Shown piece after piece: positions 1 to 9,393 of a stretch of DNA of 64,000 nucleotides. The notes under the pieces are model-generated. The model worked only from the letters and a program-made list of their open reading frames with translations, was not told the origin of the DNA and ran no database searches. The stretch lies in assembly GCA_964030785.1 (NCBI GenBank), contig OZ034966.1, forward strand, positions 6,424,652 to 6,488,651, written 5' to 3'. The translations under genes were made by a program, and so were the position numbers. The first letter of the stretch is position 1, and every line of letters starts with the position of its first letter. The DNA comes from Siderastrea siderea. Lineage: Eukaryota; Cnidaria; Anthozoa; Scleractinia; Rhizangiidae.

Positions 1-130
1 AAGGACCCTAAAAAGCTGGACTTTGAAGGACGTTAAAAAGTTCGACTTTTAAGGACGTTAAAAAGCCCGACTTTTAAGAACTCTTAAAAGCTGAACTTTT
101 AAGGACCCTTACAAGCTGCACTTTTAACTA
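1..130. repeat. degenerate tandem repeat, about 30-bp unit
   Basis: Four or five copies of a unit resembling 'ttaaaaagctggacttttaaggac' follow one another. The array starts at or before the window edge. The next 700 bases (130-820) contain no supported gene. Confidence 0.5.
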
Positions 131-819
131 CTTTATCGGTTTTATAAATGTACACCCTTGAAAGTGTGCTGCATTTTTAAAGACATTTAAACAAGGCAAT
201 TTTGTATTTTTATATGCGTTTGTTACATAGGGCGATTTTGATAACCCGAGTTACATAGGTGGTTTTTAATAAATATTTTTAGTTGAATTTACATAAGGGA
301 CTTTGCCCAGCTACTGATAATGATCCGACAATGGTAGCATCTGAGTGAATCCTTTCTTTATTTATAAAACTATAATGCTATCAAAAGCTTGAGGTAAGGT
401 TTTGATCTCCGTAAATGTTAATTACTAAGATATCGCGCAGCTTGCCTGGCAAATAATATGATGGATTTGACACGTAAGATTGTAATATATACATAATTTG
501 AATCTTTCAGAATTAAAACGTTGGGACTTTTTTGGCCAAAGTGATAGTCAAAGCCATTGGAAAAGGTTTAAAACTCATAAATCAATTCCAGAATTAAATT
601 AGTTTCTTTGATAGGAAAAGGACGAGAGTATGATATACGAATTGTGATCTGTAATGAATGGAGCAAAAAGCACCTTGTGCAAGGTGATCTAATCGTTCTT
701 TCTTTTAGTGACGTCATTACGTCCATCAACATCCGGAGCCGTGTGAGCGGCGTGGTGTAAATAAACGCACGTTTAAACCTTTGACCGTATTAAGGTCGCA
801 GACATCCACCATTCAGCAA

Positions 820-926
820 GCAGGTCAGACTTGAACTGAGTTGATTTGCAAAAATACTGTTAACTCTATAGCTACCTCTGGTAAACAGATATTCCTTGCT
901 GATCTGTGCTGTCCTCGACATCAAAG
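820..926 (+). other. candidate 5' UTR exon of the GPCR gene
   Basis: The coding exon at 1245 is preceded by a polypyrimidine tract and AG acceptor at 1235-1236, so a spliced leader exon is expected. A strong donor (CAAAG|GTAGGT) sits at 926/927. No long reading frame precedes it, so this stretch is probably untranslated. The 5' limit is a guess; bases 1-820 otherwise show only a short AAGGAC..TTTTAA-type direct repeat at 1-130. Confidence 0.35.
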
Positions 927-1244
927 GTAGGTACGCTCAAGTAATTGCTTATTTCTTGGTGTCCATCATTTAACATCAAAACGTGTTTTTATTGGGCGCG
1001 CTTCATCTTTGGAATTCACTACTAGAATATAAAGGGCTAAAATCAAGCAGTCTTCGATTTTTAACAAGTGCTGTATTTTGTAACGTATCTTTAGAGAAAA
1101 TTCATCTGTACCAATTTTATTGTAAACAAATTGAACACTTGAAAATGGTTCGCTCTAAAAACATTGCTGTTGAGATTTCTTCTTTTTTGATCAACTTCTA
1201 AGTTTTTATTATTGTTGTTATTCAGTTTTGTTTCAGAAGATACC

Positions 1245-3678
1245 ATGTTATCTATGCAGTACATTGGCCTCAGCATAGCGTTTTCGTTTATGGTTATAAT
1301 GGACCTCATTGGCAACTCAATGGTGATCTTGGTGGTTCTTCTAAACAAGTCCATGAGAACCCCCATGAACCGACTCATGCTAAACCTGGCCCTTGCTGAC
1401 ATGGTAGTGGCTGTGTTTGTGGCCATACAGTTCGTGATTGCGCCCACATTTGAGCATCCTTCTGGTACCACGGGCTTGTTGTTGTGCAAGTTCGTAACGG
1501 GAGGAACCTTGACGTGGACTGCGGCGTTGGTGTCAGTATGTAACCTGGTTGCAATCTCCGTAGAAAGGTAAACATTTAGGAACGTTTCTGGATGCTGTTG
1601 TAAAGTAGAAACCCGGTAATCCGGTCACAAATGGACAACCAGCGTATGACAGTATCATTTTTTTTCCCACAAACGCACTGACGTATGTTAGCTTGGGTAA
1701 ATCCGAAGCACTGAAAAATGACGTCACGGACAACAAAAAAGTGGACCTTTTTTTCTTTGAAGTGCTCATTTTACTGCTCAGTTATTTATGACCAAAATGT
1801 ATGACTCTATTTCTGGATAACACTAGTGGTTGTTTTTCTGTATTGAATTAGAAAAAAAACTGAGCTATACCACACAGTATTTAAGTGGTATGGTCAATGA
1901 ACTTTCATGAAATTCATGAGGATAGGTTTTTGCGCAGCTAGTGGCTAAAGCTGAACTAGCACTAGCCAGTGTTAGTAGTTGCTGTACAGCTACCAAAAAA
2001 TTACAGAAGTGTTCTGTAGTAGTTGTAGTTTGATTTACTTGTCATCAGTCAAGATAATAAGAATTTGAGCCCGTTTTCTTAGTGATCGCGTTGTTTCTCT
2101 TTCGTTTTTGCATGTTCTGTTGGCAAAGATATCACGCCGTGGTTCAACCACTGACCAGCCGTTCAACACTGACTAAGACCAAACTGAAAGTCATCATCGC
2201 TGGTTGCTGGCTCGCAGGCTTCATTTGGAATACTCCTCTTTACGCGGCCGTGTTATACAGGGAGGATCTCAGGACCTGTGGCGAGCATTGGTCTGATGCG
2301 ATCTTGCCAGTCGTGTACAGTTTAGGATGGAGCGTAGTGGCGGGAGTGATACCCATCACTGTGATGAGCTATCTGTACTCAAGGGTGATTTACAAGCTAT
2401 GGTTTGAGACAAACCCAGCCTTGCAATCTGTATCAAAGGTACATTACTCCCGCCACTATTCTTGGGACACTTTCACTGCACTCGCAGTCAAGGAGTTCTC
2501 TCTTCCCCATGCAAGTTGATTTCAAGCGTCGTTTACAATCAGTCGCTGTCTGTATTAGCTTATATTGACTGGAGGAAGATATGCTCAGACAGTCCTGCAT
2601 AAAGACTTATTCTGAGTGTTACTTTCTGATTATTTTTCTATTTTCGGCGAGGCATTTTCTATGGGTGTGTTTTTGAAAGGTGTAGGTGTCCCAGGAAATA
2701 TTGTCCATTACGGAGTAGCAGCTAGTATGAGAGTTATTTCATTTTCCCTTGGATTTGATTGAACCACGCCACGAACTGGCTACAAAACTAAAACAAAAAA
2801 AAACTTATGGCTTAGGATGAGATCGGACAATAACTTAATAAACTGAAGGCACTTCCAGCAGGCGCTGTCAGTCCATTTATTATGTCATACATCCACCCTA
2901 CCGTGAGACTTTGAAAAGGCCGACCACTTTCTTACACCGGGAACCAATGGCCACCCGGGCGAATCCAGGGTTTTGTAAAAGGGAAGTGGGGAGGGGGGAG
3001 GCTGTAAGCACTAGAGGGTGAGGCAAACGGCTAGGGTGGTATAGACTCTGGTAGTAAATGTCTCCAGTAAGCTTTGAAAGAGTAGATTGTAGATTACAGG
3101 AATTCTGACAAAGTTGAAAAAAAATGGTCAAAGAGGGGTCTCCCAACTCCACCCCTGGACCCGCCTCGTTCGAACAACAAATACCCTGAGATTTGGTTGA
3201 TGACCTTCCAAATCATTTACGTTAGAAGACAGATACCTAATTTAAACTAGAAACGCAGAATGTGTAACCAAGCTGCTGAATTTCCCTCCCGCAGAAAAAG
3301 GCCATTTTATCAAGAAAGAAAGCAAGTGTAACAGTCATCGCGGTTAGCGTAATCTACGTCATCTGCTGGGTCCCAGACCTCGTTATGTATTACTTGGCCG
3401 AGTCATTGCCAAATCAGATGGTACACAGTGCCAATCACCAAATTACCATCCTACTGGCAATGTTCAACTCTAGCATCAACCCAGTTGTGTATAGCTTTAC
3501 CAGCGCGCGGTTCAGACAGCATCTTGTGAAGCTCTTCAATTGCAAATACTCCACTCGAAGATCAAAGAGGAGAGGTGAACGACTTAGTGCAAGGGAGAGT
3601 GGCAAGCGCGAAAAGAAACCCACAAGAAGATACAGAAGGATCGGGAAATTGTGTTTAAGGAGATCGAATATGGAATAA
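1245..3678 (+). CDS. class A (rhodopsin-family) G-protein-coupled receptor, three coding exons
   Basis: Exons 1245-1567, 2129-2438 and 3295-3678 join in frame to 338 codons plus stop. Donor/acceptor pairs are AG|GTAAAC to AAAG|AT and AAG|GTACAT to CGCAG|AA. Exon 1 encodes TM1 (GNSMVILVVL), TM2 (LNLALADMVVAVF) and TM3. The first junction splits the Arg codon of an ERY motif (DRY equivalent) at the TM3 end. Exon 2 carries TM4 and TM5. Exon 3 carries TM6 (with CWVPD, like CWxP) and TM7 with NSSINPVVY (NPxxY). The tail is strongly basic (RRSKRRGER). The protein should be a plasma-membrane receptor, probably for a peptide, by general resemblance to neuropeptide receptors; the ligand is not deducible. 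The extracellular N-terminus before TM1 is only about 8 residues if ATG 1245 is used, so an extra upstream coding exon is possible. Confidence 0.85.
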
Positions 3679-4920
3679 CGCTGAAGAGACAAAAATCAAG
3701 TAACTTTCAGTTCCCAAAATTATCCAAATTGACGTACATCCATATTTTTCAAGGAGGATTCGATGAAGCAACACCTTAAGACCAGCATATTTACACGACC
3801 ATCTCGATTGCCCGAACAAAAGCTCATGTAGTCATTTTCCTCGTCTAAAAACCTACAGTTCATTTGACCACCTAGTCAACATGATCAAGTTTACTGTCCC
3901 TCGGGCAGTCGCTCAAATTTAAAAAGAGCTAAAAATTCATCCTCTAAAACTGACAAGCCGAAGCAATGAAATTTCAGTTCTACAGCTGAGGTTTAAGGTC
4001 CGTTTTTTCAGGATTATGACAATAAGAACGAATCTGAGCGTCCTGACGGGTACCACAATCTTTATCATCCTACAAAATCTAATAAGCTACCTCGGGGTTA
4101 GCGTCACATTTAAATCGACATCTTCAACCAGTTTTCAATCCAGTTTAAATCCAGTTTGTAATCTAGTTTGAATCCCCTTGAATCCAGTTTTACAGAACAA
4201 CGATGTGTTTCCGGGAAATTCTTTGTCCTACATTTAGTACGCTGTCAAAACGGTCAATTAAAATTGGCAATATAGGAACCCTTGAAAACGAGAAAAAGAG
4301 AAACCACTGGGTATTCAATAATAATAATAATAATAATATTTATTACTTAATATTGCGCAAATTAACATACATACATGATCAAATGCGCATTACAAATATA
4401 ACGAAAAAGAAATGTATATATTTCTGTCATTAAAATTAATTAAAAAGAGAGCAAAATTTACGTACACCTACATAGAGTTAAAAATTATATGCAAGTCTAA
4501 AATAGTGAGTCTTTAACTGTCCCTTAAAAATATTATAATTGTCCTGCATTCTAATGTCCTCCGGTAAAATGTTCCAGATTTTGGGTGCTGCTGTTTTAAA
4601 AGCCCCGTCTCCAAGTGTCTTCTTTGATCGTGCACTGTAGTCCTCTAGTAACATACCCCCGTCCGATCTAAGATTATATCTGGATGTCCTCTTAACTTCG
4701 TTAATAGCCTCTCTTATTCGTTAATAGCCTCTCGAACAGTCAGGCAATAGATATAAACTGGAACTGAATTTTGACCGTGAGACCGGATGCTCCATGCCCT
4801 CTGATTGGCTAGATTAACCTTTTATTTAACGATTAGAATATGAACCTGGCATACGGTGCACGCGACTGAAATTGAAATTGACCAATCAGAGCTTAGTACG
4901 CGGGGCAAACTGAGTTTTCC
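3679..4920. other. intergenic, with small repeats
   Basis: No gene is supported here. The stretch contains degenerate 'aatccagttt' repeats near 4130-4190, an (AAT)n microsatellite at 4318-4340 and AT-rich spacer. The last 15 bases before the Polinton (GAGTTTTCCTACGTC) recur in inverted orientation at 36094-36108. Confidence 0.6.
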
Positions 4921-4926
4921 TACGTC
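4921..4926. repeat. left target-site duplication TACGTC
   Basis: The same six bases occur immediately outside the right end at 23136-23141. A 6-bp duplication is the hallmark of Polinton integration by a retroviral-type integrase. Confidence 0.9.
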
Positions 4927-5039
4927 AGTAGTTATACAGTTGGCGGTTCTAGATCATTTTCAACGATTATCAAGCCAAGCCTTGCTTGGCTTGATGACCG
5001 TTGAAAATGATCTATAACCGAACCAACTGTATAACTACT
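4927..5039. repeat. terminal 113-bp foldback in the left TIR
   Basis: The first bases AGTAGTTATACAGTTGG reappear inverted as CCAACTGTATAACTACT at 5023-5039. Most bases between also pair, around a centre of CAAGCCAAGC/GCTTGGCTTG. The extreme end can thus fold into a hairpin with a stem of about 50 bp. The right end has the mirror copy at 23023-23135. Confidence 0.85.
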
Positions 5040-5414
5040 CTTCCATTTAATGGCAATAATTTTAAGGAAATTCACATGTCGGTAAGGAGCTGATGTTCCC
5101 AGATCTTTTGAGCAAACTATATGTTTCCAGATCTGGCTCCATCGCGGCAATAGACCCCCCCGCATGCTAAGTATTTGGATGGCTTGCGAAGCAAGACGTT
5201 CAAAGACGACGCACGGGGATGGGGGGGTCGTTATTTGCAGCGGAACCTTGGTGGGAAGAGATATCATATTTCGAAGAAATATAATAGCGATGGGTTCCGC
5301 TATCTGCTGATGTTCTCAGATCTTTTCTTTCTGCCTGTGGCGTCATGATTTGATACCTTTTGGCTGGTTTCTTTCATTTTTTGCGATGCTGGTTTCATAT
5401 GCTAGATCCATATT

Positions 5415-5792
5415 TTTAGCATTGGGGAACAAAAGCGGAGCTTTTGTGAGGCAGTGAATTGATCGCTTTGCGATCAAGAGGGGATGTTTCTTTTTGCGAT
5501 GCTGGTTTTTATTTCATGGCAATCATTTTATGGAAATCTATATGCTGGATCCATTTGTTTTGCATTGGGGAACAAAAGCGGAGCTTTTGTGAGACAGTGA
5601 ATTGATCGCAAAGCGATCAAGAGGGGAATTTTCTTTTTGCGATGCTGGTTTTTATTTCATGGCAATCATTTTATGGAAATCTATATGCTGGATCCATTTG
5701 TTTTGCATTGGGGAACAAAAGCGGAGCTTTTGTGAGGCAGTGAATTGATCGCAAAGCGATCAAGAGGGGAAGTTTCTTTTTGCGATGCTGGT
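5415..5792. repeat. tandem 143-bp units in the left TIR (three copies)
   Basis: The landmark AAAAGCGGAGCTTTT begins at 5431, 5574 and 5717, exactly 143 bp apart. Each unit carries two short palindromes: AAAAGC-GGA-GCTTTT and TTGATCGC-nnn-GCGATCAA. The second palindrome's loop is TTT in the outermost unit and AAA in the two inner ones. Confidence 0.85.
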
Positions 5793-5806
5793 ATTATTCG
5801 TTTGAA

Positions 5807-6208
5807 TTATCTCGTTTTTTTTAGTCGCGACAAAAGGAGTTTGAGTCTCTTATTCAGAACAGATTCAGAGTCAGAGTCAGAGTCAGATTCAGAGTCAGAT
5901 TCAGATTCAGTTTCAGGGACTTCAGTTTTAGGAACTTCAGTTTCAGAGTCAGAGTCAGAGCCATATTCAGATTCACTGTAAGAATCTCCGTTGGAAAGAT
6001 GATCTTCATACGTATCTCTTGTGCTATATGATCTGATTTCGTCCGTTGTATTGTCAGGAAGTCTGAAATCGACTGATTTATACCTGAACACAGGTTGTGA
6101 TGAGGAGTCGGTGTAATTTACTATCCTTTGTATAGTTTTTGTGCATCCATTGTTGTATGTTATTTCTGTTAAAGTTTTTACTTCGCGACTTACGACTTTG
6201 ATTCTCAT
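5807..6208 (-). CDS. acidic Ser/Asp/Glu-repeat protein
   Basis: 133 aa from ATG at 6208. An upstream in-frame ATG at 6292 would add an AT-repeat-encoded leader and overlap the next gene's start, so it is less likely. The N-terminal 70 residues are mixed and probably folded. Residues about 80-115 are an acidic run of alternating Ser with Asp or Glu, encoded by AGATTCAGAGTCAG-type simple repeats. The C-terminal 20 residues are basic (VLNKRLKLLLSRLKK). It lies just inside the left TIR, divergent from the VLTF3-like gene. No family is recognised; a DNA-mimic or histone-binding role would be speculation. Confidence 0.6.
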   Translation of the reverse strand: MRIKVVSREVKTLTEITYNNGCTKTIQRIVNYTDSSSQPVFRYKSVDFRLPDNTTDEIRSYSTRDTYEDHLSNGDSYSESEYGSDSDSETEVPKTEVPETESESDSESDSDSDSESVLNKRLKLLLSRLKKTR

Positions 6209-6268
6209 ATATATATATATATAATTAGATAATATCTCATAAAATAATATCTCATATAATAGTATAGA

Positions 6269-6832
6269 ATGAATTGCAATGAAGATATTCACAATGAACT
6301 GAAAGAATCAGGAGAAATTTCCTGTCCTTTTTGTGACCAAAAATTGGAATATTCCAATGAAAAACCGAAATATTATTCATGCTGTGATAATCAGTATATT
6401 ATTAACGACGATGGGATGTTAGCATGTCTAAGTTGTGGTGTAGTACAAGGATATAATTATGTTAAAGAATATGTTGATTTTTATAAGAATCGACATCGAT
6501 TTATCAGAAAATCGGTTTATCACAGAGAGTATCATGTCAATAACATATTACTCAATTTTGAAGAAAAATACGACATTAAAATATCAACCTGTCAGAAACA
6601 AAAGATTGATGCTATATTTTGTGAGATTGGTAAGGTTCTTAATGAAGTTAATGGAACTCGGAAAAGAATGATAAGCGTTAATTTTATAATGAGAGAGATA
6701 TTCAAGATGATGGGAATACCTTACAAAAATATTCCAATTAGTAAATCGAAAAAAACTTCAGCTTTCTGCGATAAATATTGGAAGCACATCATGTTGTTGA
6801 TAGGGGATGAAATAAAATCTATTATTGGATGA
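6269..6832 (+). CDS. VLTF3-like zinc-ribbon transcription factor
   Basis: 187 aa. An N-terminal CPFC pair (residues 20-23), a CC pair near 42 and CLSCG near 57 form zinc-ribbon knuckles. They are followed by an aromatic/basic segment ending in YHREYHVNNIL. This arrangement resembles the poxvirus/NCLDV late transcription factor 3 family (A2L/VLTF3-like): zinc ribbon, then a Y.R..H.N motif and a helical C-terminus. The expected role is activation of late (structural) genes on viral DNA. It is divergent from the acidic protein gene and convergent with the two-TM gene, overlapping its 3' end by about 75 bp. A TFIIB-like zinc ribbon is an alternative. Confidence 0.55.
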   Translation: MNCNEDIHNELKESGEISCPFCDQKLEYSNEKPKYYSCCDNQYIINDDGMLACLSCGVVQGYNYVKEYVDFYKNRHRFIRKSVYHREYHVNNILLNFEEKYDIKISTCQKQKIDAIFCEIGKVLNEVNGTRKRMISVNFIMREIFKMMGIPYKNIPISKSKKTSAFCDKYWKHIMLLIGDEIKSIIG

Positions 6833-7312
6833 ATACCTTATTATATTATATTTCTTTTCAAATTTGTCAGTGATAGGACACATATCAATGATTATATCAT
6901 CGAGAATTTTGATGAAATCAAGAAATTCTTTGTCATTATACTCCAGTCCTCTCATAAAGCACCGTAAATGAGTTAAAACCTTTTCATACGTAGTGTACGC
7001 GAATTTAGACATTTCTATCTTCTTTTTGAAATTTTTAGTTGAATATGTTTTAAGTAAGAGCCCAGTACCGGATATCACTCCAAGAGGAATAGGGTTTAGT
7101 GTTACACCACCAACTATTGTTCCTGTAGCTACCAATAAAGCGGATCCAATATTACATGCAAGTTCTGTTTTTTTGAAATATTTGTAAGTCATTTTAGCAA
7201 GCCAGTATTTCTTATGATAGAATTTGTATAATGCTTTCAACTCAGATATTTGATTTTCCGTTAATTTTTCTGAAACATGGTTCCAATTGAATATGCTTTC
7301 ACGTCTATCCAT
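6758..7312 (-). CDS. two-transmembrane, SLATT-like helical protein
   Basis: 184 aa. An N-terminal helix rich in Lys/Tyr (residues 22-50) precedes two hydrophobic segments at about 51-70 and 71-88, joined by a short LNPIPLG turn. A long charged helical region follows (91-160). The layout, two adjacent membrane helices flanked by soluble helices, resembles SLATT-domain proteins, known in prokaryotes as 2-TM effectors associated with nucleotide-signalling systems. The resemblance is by architecture only; no catalytic motif is visible. It could equally be a virion membrane protein. Its 3' end overlaps the convergent VLTF3-like gene. Confidence 0.6.
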   Translation of the reverse strand: MDRRESIFNWNHVSEKLTENQISELKALYKFYHKKYWLAKMTYKYFKKTELACNIGSALLVATGTIVGGVTLNPIPLGVISGTGLLLKTYSTKNFKKKIEMSKFAYTTYEKVLTHLRCFMRGLEYNDKEFLDFIKILDDIIIDMCPITDKFEKKYNIIRYSSNNRFYFIPYQQHDVLPIFIAES

Positions 7313-7457
7313 ATATATTATATGGTTACATTTTTTCTTTTTTGAACGATTTCTTAATACTGATGTATAATTTTCTAATGTTTCGAACTATTTTTTCTAT
7401 ATTCTCAATAATTTCGTTGATTAAAGTTGCTGTTTTCATATATATTATTATGTTGGA

Positions 7458-7701
7458 TTATTTATTATGTTTTTCATCGGAAACCTCAACGCTTATTTCT
7501 TTTGGGATAATATATTCTAAAAAGCATTCCATGCTCCAATCAGATGGATATCCTGAATTGTGCTATATTATAAATGAAAATTTTTGTGGAAAGTTATCAC
7601 GCACTTGTTTGATACTCGATACGAAGTATAATTGCGTTGTAACTTTTCCAAATATCATCATTCATATTAAGTTCAAAAGCCAAAATCCCAGACGAAGGCA
7701 T
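7458..7701 (-). pseudogene. small decayed gene, minus strand
   Basis: Coding-like sequence of about 80 codons begins at ATG 7701 (MPSSGILAFELNMNDDIWKS) and ends at a stop at 7458-7460. It is interrupted by a frame change near an ACAAGTGCGTGA junction and one in-frame TAG. The residues after the breaks (SMECFLEYIIPKEISVEV) still look protein-like. It sits between the tail-fibre-like gene and the two-TM gene, on the same strand as both. A plus-strand frame over the same bases starts only at TTG or internal ATGs and looks like its shadow. No family is recognised. Confidence 0.35.
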
Positions 7702-7718
7702 TTGGAAAGAATTTAGGT

Positions 7719-8423
7719 TTATTGTCTGATACCACCCACTTTTTTTGAGGTAAAATTTCTTGAAGAGCTTAGAGTTCCAGTAAAAAAATTCCGTAAAGAT
7801 GTTTTGAGTTTCAAAGATATTTTTTTGTGTCTATGTACAGTGACATGAGAATCCGAAGAAGTGATTGGACGCGTACAATATATATCAATATTTTTCAAAA
7901 TCGCTTCACCTGGCAATGACATTATTTCGGCGCCATTTAAAACAAAATTTTTGTTCCCTTTTGTCGAATTTAAAAAACCGTTTATGTGGTGAATGGAAGA
8001 GCGTAGTTGGTGCCCGTTTAAAGACAAATCCGTTTGCATTACCATTTTACCATTTTCTACAACGTACGCCGTATCATACACATCCGAGTCTACATTACTC
8101 TGTGATCCTTTGACTCCATATACAATCAAATAACCAACTCCTTGAGTGGAGCTACTTGCAGTGCCCTGACAATGCATGTCAATGTAAATGTATTCGGGAG
8201 GAGTTATGTTCCACTTATGTAAGTGAACAATAGATCTGCTGTAATTAACAAACAGCTTGGTTGATTGTTGACCAATATTTAGTGAAGTGGAAACGACACT
8301 CACTGACAAATTTGCTGTGCTTGGAGGGAAAAATTCAATAGCCAAAGTGTACTCGCCTTCTGGAAGTTTGAACATGTTAAAGCCAATGCGAGAAGAATAC
8401 TCATTTTGAGCGTCTTTCCCCAT
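7719..8423 (-). CDS. C-terminal half of the tail-fibre-like protein (-1 frame)
   Basis: 234 codons in the -1 frame relative to the upstream repeat-rich frame. The first ATG in this frame is part of the TTTAAAATG overlap, so it could start by itself at 8423 or be reached by a -1 shift on T_TTA_AAA at 8429-8423. The region lacks the short repeats and looks like a beta-rich globular head (alternating hydrophobics, PEYIYIDMHCQG). It ends in a basic, Ser-rich tail. By analogy with phage fibres the C-terminal domain would be the receptor-binding knob. No homologue is named with certainty. Confidence 0.6.
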   Translation of the reverse strand: MGKDAQNEYSSRIGFNMFKLPEGEYTLAIEFFPPSTANLSVSVVSTSLNIGQQSTKLFVNYSRSIVHLHKWNITPPEYIYIDMHCQGTASSSTQGVGYLIVYGVKGSQSNVDSDVYDTAYVVENGKMVMQTDLSLNGHQLRSSIHHINGFLNSTKGNKNFVLNGAEIMSLPGEAILKNIDIYCTRPITSSDSHVTVHRHKKISLKLKTSLRNFFTGTLSSSRNFTSKKVGGIRQ

Positions 8424-9382
8424 TTTAAATTTATAAGCTTTTTGTTGACATTGTGGAGGGAACCAGAAAAGTCAACAATGCCATCAACTATTATGTTGTT
8501 TTCACTTGAAGATTCATCGGCATTTTCCATGAGATACCTGAAAACGTCTTTCTTGTTGGTTGAGCTGGTGATGTGAGACTCCTTGATTTTTGTGTCAAAG
8601 TAAGTTTTCAGCCCTACAGTCACATCACCTTTGGCGGCGTGTACCTTACTGCTGACATAGCCGACATTAGCTGCTGATTTTATGTCTTTGTCATCGGTGT
8701 TCAAGTTGATTATTGTTTTTTCATTTAAATTCAAGTTACCAGTCATATTGTTGGTGCCATCAACTTTGAGAAACTTTTTTTGTGTCATGTCATCAATTCT
8801 GTTGTTAACAAACTCAACACATGCGGCGTCTCTTTGGTTTGATGGAAGATCAAGATTGATAATTGAATTATTTTTCATATCAATATCAGATCCTTTATCC
8901 AGTTTTTTTTCAAGCTGATTTTCGACATACTTTTTGTTTGTGGCTTGATCTGCCTGTGTTGGGTCTTTCACATTTGTGATGAAATTATTGTTCATGTTAA
9001 TGGGTTGCTCCATCCGACCTCCTTCTTTCTTTGACAAGAATATCTCCCTTTGTGATTCATAACTTATAACCTTGTTGAGATCACCATGAACTGGATAATT
9101 GTCTTTTGGGACAATGAGTGACCCTGTCATCGTATCACCAGATATTGCAACAAATTTAGATGTATCAATACTTGGAATCTTAGATATCTCTGAATCAAGA
9201 TATTGTTTAGTAACAACGTCATTATTATTGGTTCCCTGTTTCACATTAACCAGTTTTTTATTCTGCATATCATAATCATTATTAGCATCTAATTTAAATC
9301 CAATACCAGGTAAACCTCTTGAACCTATCTTACCTAGTCCTTGAGAATCATCATGATTAAGAATACCGTTTGTATAACTCAT
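8300..9382 (-). CDS. phage tail-fibre-like repeat protein (N-terminal frame)
   Basis: 360 codons to the zero-frame stop, of which the last ~40 after the slippery site are probably not meaningful. A Gly-rich collagen-like patch (GKIGSRGLPGIG, residues ~17-28) is followed by four copies of a ~30-50-residue repeat: M.N..I.N...P...DAAT..Y. These are near residues 38, 123, 165 and 213 and resemble the repeats of caudovirus tail fibres. The start at 9382 is preceded by TCTAAACTAAT (9397-9387), the late-type motif seen before capsid genes, which supports a virion structural role such as a host-attachment fibre. It is transcribed in the same direction as the packaging ATPase just upstream. Confidence 0.7.
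   Translation of the reverse strand: MSYTNGILNHDDSQGLGKIGSRGLPGIGFKLDANNDYDMQNKKLVNVKQGTNNNDVVTKQYLDSEISKIPSIDTSKFVAISGDTMTGSLIVPKDNYPVHGDLNKVISYESQREIFLSKKEGGRMEQPINMNNNFITNVKDPTQADQATNKKYVENQLEKKLDKGSDIDMKNNSIINLDLPSNQRDAACVEFVNNRIDDMTQKKFLKVDGTNNMTGNLNLNEKTIINLNTDDKDIKSAANVGYVSSKVHAAKGDVTVGLKTYFDTKIKESHITSSTNKKDVFRYLMENADESSSENNIIVDGIVDFSGSLHNVNKKLINLKWGKTLKMSILLALALTCSNFQKASTLWLLNFSLQAQQICQ
8423..8429 (-). promoter_or_regulatory. candidate -1 frameshift slippery heptamer T_TTA_AAA
   Basis: In the zero frame of the 8300-9382 ORF the codons read TTA AAA, preceded by T, the X_XXY_YYZ pattern. Slipping back one base places ribosomes exactly in the 7719-8423 frame. A one-base deletion in the AAAA run would look the same. 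Confidence 0.5.
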
Positions 9383-9393
9383 ATAATATTAGT

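Larger units (their letters stand above)
4927..5792. repeat. left terminal inverted repeat of the Polinton
   Basis: About 866 bp, the reverse complement of 22406-23135 apart from one extra 143-bp internal unit and small indels such as a C-run length difference. It contains a 113-bp foldback at its outer end and three tandem 143-bp units at its inner end. No gene is supported inside it. Such repeats are presumed replication origins and integrase-binding ends. Confidence 0.9.

Noticed and set aside
5745..5981. Plus-strand frame rich in Ser/Glu/Asp
   Set aside because: It is the complementary reading of the AGATTCAGAGTCAG simple repeat that encodes the minus-strand acidic protein.
7342..7716. 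124-codon plus-strand frame
   Set aside because: It starts at TTG, has no upstream motif and is read opposite a more protein-like decayed minus-strand gene.
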